From NCBI GenBank assembly GCA_947372355.1, contig CANBTI010000001.1, forward strand, positions 82,296 to 123,238: a stretch of DNA of 40,943 nt, given 5' to 3'. Positions 38,214 through 40,943 of this stretch are shown one piece after another. The notes beneath the pieces are model-generated. The model did no database searches. It was not told where the DNA came from and saw only the letters and a program-made list of their open reading frames with translations. Source of the stretch: Bdellovibrionales bacterium. Lineage in GTDB: Bacteria > Bdellovibrionota > UBA1018 > CAIMNF01. The first letter of the stretch is position 1. Every line of letters begins with the position of its first letter. The position numbers and the translations under genes are program-made.

Positions 38214-39239
38214 ATGGAAGATAGATTGATTTCTGGTGAAGAAATTACTAATGAACGAAGCGAAATTCAGGTGGAGCAAACCCTTCGTCCTCAACAGCTT
38301 GAAGAATACATCGGGCAAGAATCGGTACGTGAAAAAATTTCTTTATTCATAAAAGCAGCAAAACAGCGCGGAGATGCGCTAGATCATGTATTGCTTGCGG
38401 GTCCTCCGGGTTTGGGTAAAACCACTCTTGCTCAAATTATTGCGCGTGAAATGGGCTCACAAATTCACATCATTACTGGACCGACCGTTGAAAAAAAGGG
38501 TGATCTTGCAGCGGTGCTTACCAATCTTCAGCCCGGAGATGTTTTATTTATTGATGAGATTCATCGGTTGCACATGGCGATTGAAGAAGTTCTTTATGGG
38601 GCCATGGAAGATTTTAAATTAGATCTCATTATTGGTCAGGGCCCTTCGGCTCGAACCATTAGAATTGATCTTCCTCGATTCACACTTGTGGGCGCCACCA
38701 CTCGCACAGGATTACTATCGAGCCCACTTCGTGGACGTTTTGGTGTGGAGATGCGACTTGATTTTTATTCGCACGAAGATCTTGCTAAAATTGTGATGAG
38801 ATCAGCTCGCCTGTTAAATATTAACATTGAAAATGCGGGTGCAATTGAAATTGCAAAACGATCAAGAGGAACTCCAAGAATTGCAAATCGATTAATTAGA
38901 AGAGTGAGAGATTTTGCGCAAGTAAAGTTCAAGTCTGTTACTGGTTTTGATATTGATAAAGTTACCGTTGATCAAGCTCTTCGTTTGTTTGAGGTGGATG
39001 AGCGTGGTTTAGATTCAATGGATCGAAAACTGCTGACCTCAATGATTGAAAAATTTGATGGTGGTCCTGTGGGCATTGAAACTCTTTCAAGTATGCTCTC
39101 AGAAGAGCGAGATACCATTGAAGAGGTTTATGAGCCCTTTTTGGTTCAAGAGGGATTTATTCAACGCACACCTCGCGGAAGAGTGGCTACCGCACTAGCC
39201 TTTTCACATTTGGGATTCCCACCAAAGCCAATCGTCTAA
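38214..39239 (+). CDS. ruvB: Holliday junction branch migration ATPase RuvB
   Basis: AAA+ hexameric motor that drives branch migration with RuvA, 341 residues. Walker A is GPPGLGKTT, Walker B is FIDEIHRL, sensor 1 is [13 protein letters not shown] with the arginine finger in RGRFG, and a winged-helix C-terminus ends [27 protein letters not shown] precedes ATG 38214, 9 bases after ruvA. It is the last gene before a 185-base gap. Confidence 0.97.
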   Translation: MEDRLISGEEITNERSEIQVEQTLRPQQLEEYIGQESVREKISLFIKAAKQRGDALDHVLLAGPPGLGKTTLAQIIAREMGSQIHIITGPTVEKKGDLAAVLTNLQPGDVLFIDEIHRLHMAIEEVLYGAMEDFKLDLIIGQGPSARTIRIDLPRFTLVGATTRTGLLSSPLRGRFGVEMRLDFYSHEDLAKIVMRSARLLNINIENAGAIEIAKRSRGTPRIANRLIRRVRDFAQVKFKSVTGFDIDKVTVDQALRLFEVDERGLDSMDRKLLTSMIEKFDGGPVGIETLSSMLSEERDTIEEVYEPFLVQEGFIQRTPRGRVATALAFSHLGFPPKPIV

Positions 39240-39240
39240 G

Positions 39241-39270
39241 TGTATACAAACGTGCACAGTTGTTGTGCAC
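39241..39270. promoter_or_regulatory. Palindromic sites upstream of lpxC (candidate activator or operator site)
   Basis: TGTATACA (39241-39248) is a perfect 8-base palindrome and is followed by the inverted repeat GTGCACA, loop GTTGT, TGTGCAC (39252-39270). No T-run follows, so a terminator for ruvB is unlikely. The dyad is centred about 145 bases before the predicted sigma-54 start site, a typical distance for enhancer-binding protein sites. Confidence 0.45.
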
Positions 39271-39379
39271 ACTTAGTTACAGTTATTCGGATTCAAAAAA
39301 ACAGTCAAATCAATGGCAAAAAAATCAGCATAAACACTTGAAATTAAAAGATAATTTTAATTTATTCAATATTGCGTTA

Positions 39380-39395
39380 TGGCACAAGCATTGCT
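39380..39395 (+). promoter_or_regulatory. Sigma-54 (RpoN) promoter of lpxC
   Basis: TGGCAC (39380-39385), five bases AAGCA, then TTGCT (39391-39395): an exact match to the core TGGCAC-N5-TTGCW, with GG and GC spaced as required. The predicted start site is near 39406, leaving a leader of about 19 bases that includes GAGGGA (39412-39417) before ATG 39425. The rest of the gap (39271-39379) is AT-rich; TTGAAA at 39338 has only weak -10 partners. Confidence 0.72.
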
Positions 39396-39424
39396 GTATT
39401 CATGATGAGTCGAGGGACTAAATT

Positions 39425-40366
39425 ATGGAAGATAACTCTATCTATCAAAAAACAGTGCGTAAGGATGTCACCATTGAAGGTGTTGGCTTACATTCTGGAA
39501 AGCCTGCAAAGTTAGTGATCAAACCAGCTCTTCCTAATGCTGGAATAATTTTCGTACGCACAGATCTTGAAAAGCCAGTCACCATCCCTGCTTCTTATGA
39601 GTTTGTAACTCAAACTAAATTGGCAACCACCATTGGTCGCGACCAAGCAAAAATTTCTACTGTTGAACATCTTCTTTGTGCTCTGAAACTCATGCAAATT
39701 GATAACGCTATGATTGAAGTTTCTGGCCCTGAAGTTCCAATCATGGATGGTTCCGCCGCTCCATTCTGCAAAGCGATTGCATTGGCTGGGGTGCGCGAAG
39801 AAGTATCAGCACTTAGAAAAGTAGCTATTTTACGTAAAAGAATTGAAGTTCGTAAGGGTGATAAAATTGCACTAATCGAACCATCTACTCGTTTTCATAT
39901 TAACGCTAGAATCGAATGGAATCATCCTGCAATTGGCACTCAATCATTTGAGTACACTGTGGGTGAAACTGATTATCAAGAAGTTGCAAGTGCACGCACC
40001 TTTGGTTTTATGAAAGATGTTGAGGCACTTAAGAAAATGGGTCTCGCTTTGGGTGGATCATTTGATAATGCTGTGGTGATGGACGAAGAAAAAGTTTTAA
40101 ATTTAGAAGGACTTCGTTACGCAGATGAATTTGTTCGCCACAAAGTTCTCGATGCAATCGGAGATTTTGCACTTTCTCCAGTTCAAGTGATGGGTGATGT
40201 GACGTTGGTTAAAGCCGGTCATGAAATGCACTCAGAGCTCATTCATGCAATTTTTTCTAATCCAGATAACTTCGAAGTGGTAACGATTGAAGAGGCTATT
40301 ATTGAAGAAGAGAGCCTAGGTGTATTGGAAACGAATTGGGCAGCAGTTCTTCAAAGAACCTATTAA
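39425..40366 (+). CDS. lpxC: UDP-3-O-acyl-N-acetylglucosamine deacetylase
   Basis: Zinc amidase for the committed step of lipid A synthesis, 313 residues. The zinc ligands are His82 in VEHLLCAL and His239 with Asp243 in RHKVLDAIGD. The catalytic histidine region GHEMHSEL, the glutamate-bearing loop VPIMDGSAAPF and the start GVGLHSGK are all typical. It stands alone behind its own sigma-54-like promoter rather than in a cell-division or lpx operon, and the next gene is over 100 bases away. Confidence 0.96.
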   Translation: MEDNSIYQKTVRKDVTIEGVGLHSGKPAKLVIKPALPNAGIIFVRTDLEKPVTIPASYEFVTQTKLATTIGRDQAKISTVEHLLCALKLMQIDNAMIEVSGPEVPIMDGSAAPFCKAIALAGVREEVSALRKVAILRKRIEVRKGDKIALIEPSTRFHINARIEWNHPAIGTQSFEYTVGETDYQEVASARTFGFMKDVEALKKMGLALGGSFDNAVVMDEEKVLNLEGLRYADEFVRHKVLDAIGDFALSPVQVMGDVTLVKAGHEMHSELIHAIFSNPDNFEVVTIEEAIIEEESLGVLETNWAAVLQRTY

Positions 40367-40468
40367 AAATAGCCACAATCCTGACGCTAAATTCATCCAT
40401 GGGAACTCCTTATTTTTTAAACTATAATGTTTAATATACCGAAAGGTTAATACATAAGGAGACCTTCA
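40367..40468 (+). promoter_or_regulatory. Gap after lpxC with a candidate promoter for the small RAMA-like gene
   Basis: TATAAT is present at 40423-40428; the best -35 is TGGGAA at 40400-40405 (17-base spacing), a poor match. TAAGGAG (40456-40462) is a strong Shine-Dalgarno for ATG 40469. I see no terminator for lpxC in this gap. Confidence 0.45.
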
Positions 40469-40768
40469 ATGAGTAAGAAAAAAGGCAAATTCGATCTAAC
40501 AAAACTGGTACACGATGGCTTTATCAAGGACGGAGAAACTTTTAGTTTCGTCAGTGATCCAACAAAACAATTCACGGTTCAAAAACAACCTAATAACGAA
40601 TATAAAATTAAAACAGCTGCGGGAACAACCACTGTGCATGCTTTTGCACAAACATGCTTAGGACAAGAACCACCTAACCATGCATCCTATTGGTTTAAAA
40701 ACAGCAAAGGTGAAACCATGTATCAAATATGGCAAGCTGACTGCGAAGAAGATCAATACGCAGCATAA
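40469..40768 (+). CDS. Small RAMA-like domain protein, function unknown
   Basis: A 99-residue soluble protein with a basic N-terminus. The order LVHDGFIKDGETFSFVSD, a beta-rich middle, VHAFAQTCLG and a final YWFKNSKGETMYQIW resembles the RAMA domain (often found with restriction or methylation enzymes), in which LLxAGLLxPGDxL, a PSxAA helix and a WxxW stretch occur in that order. The match is by eye only. It is monocistronic, with a strong ribosome binding site before it and a hairpin terminator after it. Two cysteines (63 and 91) and the acidic CEEDQ tail are notable. Confidence 0.7.
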   Translation: MSKKKGKFDLTKLVHDGFIKDGETFSFVSDPTKQFTVQKQPNNEYKIKTAAGTTTVHAFAQTCLGQEPPNHASYWFKNSKGETMYQIWQADCEEDQYAA

Positions 40769-40792
40769 ATAGTACAGTTATAAATTTATATC

Positions 40793-40830
40793 ATGGCCTC
40801 ATTCCTTACGGGAGTGGGGCCATTGTGTTT
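40793..40830 (+). terminator. Probable intrinsic terminator after the RAMA-like gene
   Basis: Thirteen-position stem ATGGCCTCATTCC (40793-40805), loop TTACG, GGAGTGGGGCCAT (40811-40823), with two wobble pairs, followed by TGTGTTT. The stem is strong but the T-tract is imperfect. It lies 25 bases after the stop codon. Confidence 0.65.
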
Positions 40831-40863
40831 GCATGGATTCGTTTTTTATGAGAAAAATTTCTT

Positions 40864-40943
40864 ATGGAAAACAATTCAAAAAACACTGAATTCAGAGTTG
40901 AAAAAGATACTTTTGGTCCGATCAATGTGCCGGCAAATCAATT
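40864..40943 (+). CDS. fumC: Class II fumarate hydratase, N-terminal fragment
   Basis: ATG 40864 opens a frame still open at the window end. The 26 residues seen include FRVEKDTFGPINVPANQ, which matches the start of FumC (fumarase/aspartase family, where the motif runs on to LWGAQT). Fumarase hydrates fumarate to malate in the TCA cycle. Aspartate ammonia-lyase begins similarly, so the call is probable rather than certain. Confidence 0.75.
   Translation, partial: MENNSKNTEFRVEKDTFGPINVPANQ

Noticed and set aside
39252-39270. The GTGCACA/TGTGCAC hairpin as a ruvB terminator
   Set aside because: The stem is only 7 bases and is followed by ACTTAGTTAC, with no T-run.

Overview
The window looks like a chromosomal housekeeping region from an AT-rich, Gram-negative, free-living or predatory-type bacterium. 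Lipoprotein and Sec signal peptides, lpxC, a surA-pdxA pair and a 14-gene nuo operon all indicate an outer membrane and aerobic respiration. Low GC, an F0 cluster split from F1, a c-subunit with a cleavable signal peptide, a GYF-like/TPR membrane protein and a sphingolipid-type serine palmitoyltransferase together suggest Bdellovibrionota or another deltaproteobacterial lineage. That placement is an inference from gene content; no rRNA is present to settle it. I see no tRNA, rRNA, CRISPR array, insertion sequence, phage gene or island boundary.

Layout. (1) 1-9045, plus strand: the 3' end of recF, then gyrB, fabH, gyrA, a TPR lipoprotein, atpZ, atpI, atpB and atpE, ending at a strong bidirectional terminator (9066-9104). 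(2) 9103-19343, minus strand, reading leftward from 19343: mfd, a secreted parvulin, surA (interrupted by an apparent frameshift in an A9 run), pdxA, a phosphomannomutase/phosphoglucomutase and uvrA. (3) 19455-32439, plus strand: the complete nuoABCDEFGHIJKLMN complex I operon, most genes overlapping or separated by a few bases, followed directly by a large GYF-like/TPR membrane protein (32447-35221). (4) 35224-35559, minus strand: a small unknown protein. (5) 35675-39239, plus strand: a serine palmitoyltransferase-like enzyme and ruvC-ruvA-ruvB. (6) 39240-39424: a regulatory gap with a near-ideal sigma-54 promoter, then lpxC, a small RAMA-like protein, a hairpin terminator and the first codons of a class II fumarase cut by the window end.

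The genes cover DNA topology and repair (gyrase, RecF, Mfd, UvrA, RuvABC), energy conservation (complex I, ATP synthase a and c subunits) and envelope construction (FabH, SurA, parvulin, LpxC, SPT, sugar phosphate mutase). The parts most worth a second look are small. They are a terminator-like hairpin whose loop holds the surA start codon, followed by the A9 frameshift in the same gene; the sigma-54 promoter with an upstream dyad in front of lpxC; the three KTxIF repeats in the cytosolic part of the TPR protein; sodium-type ligand residues in AtpE; and in-frame shortening of NuoG and UvrA.
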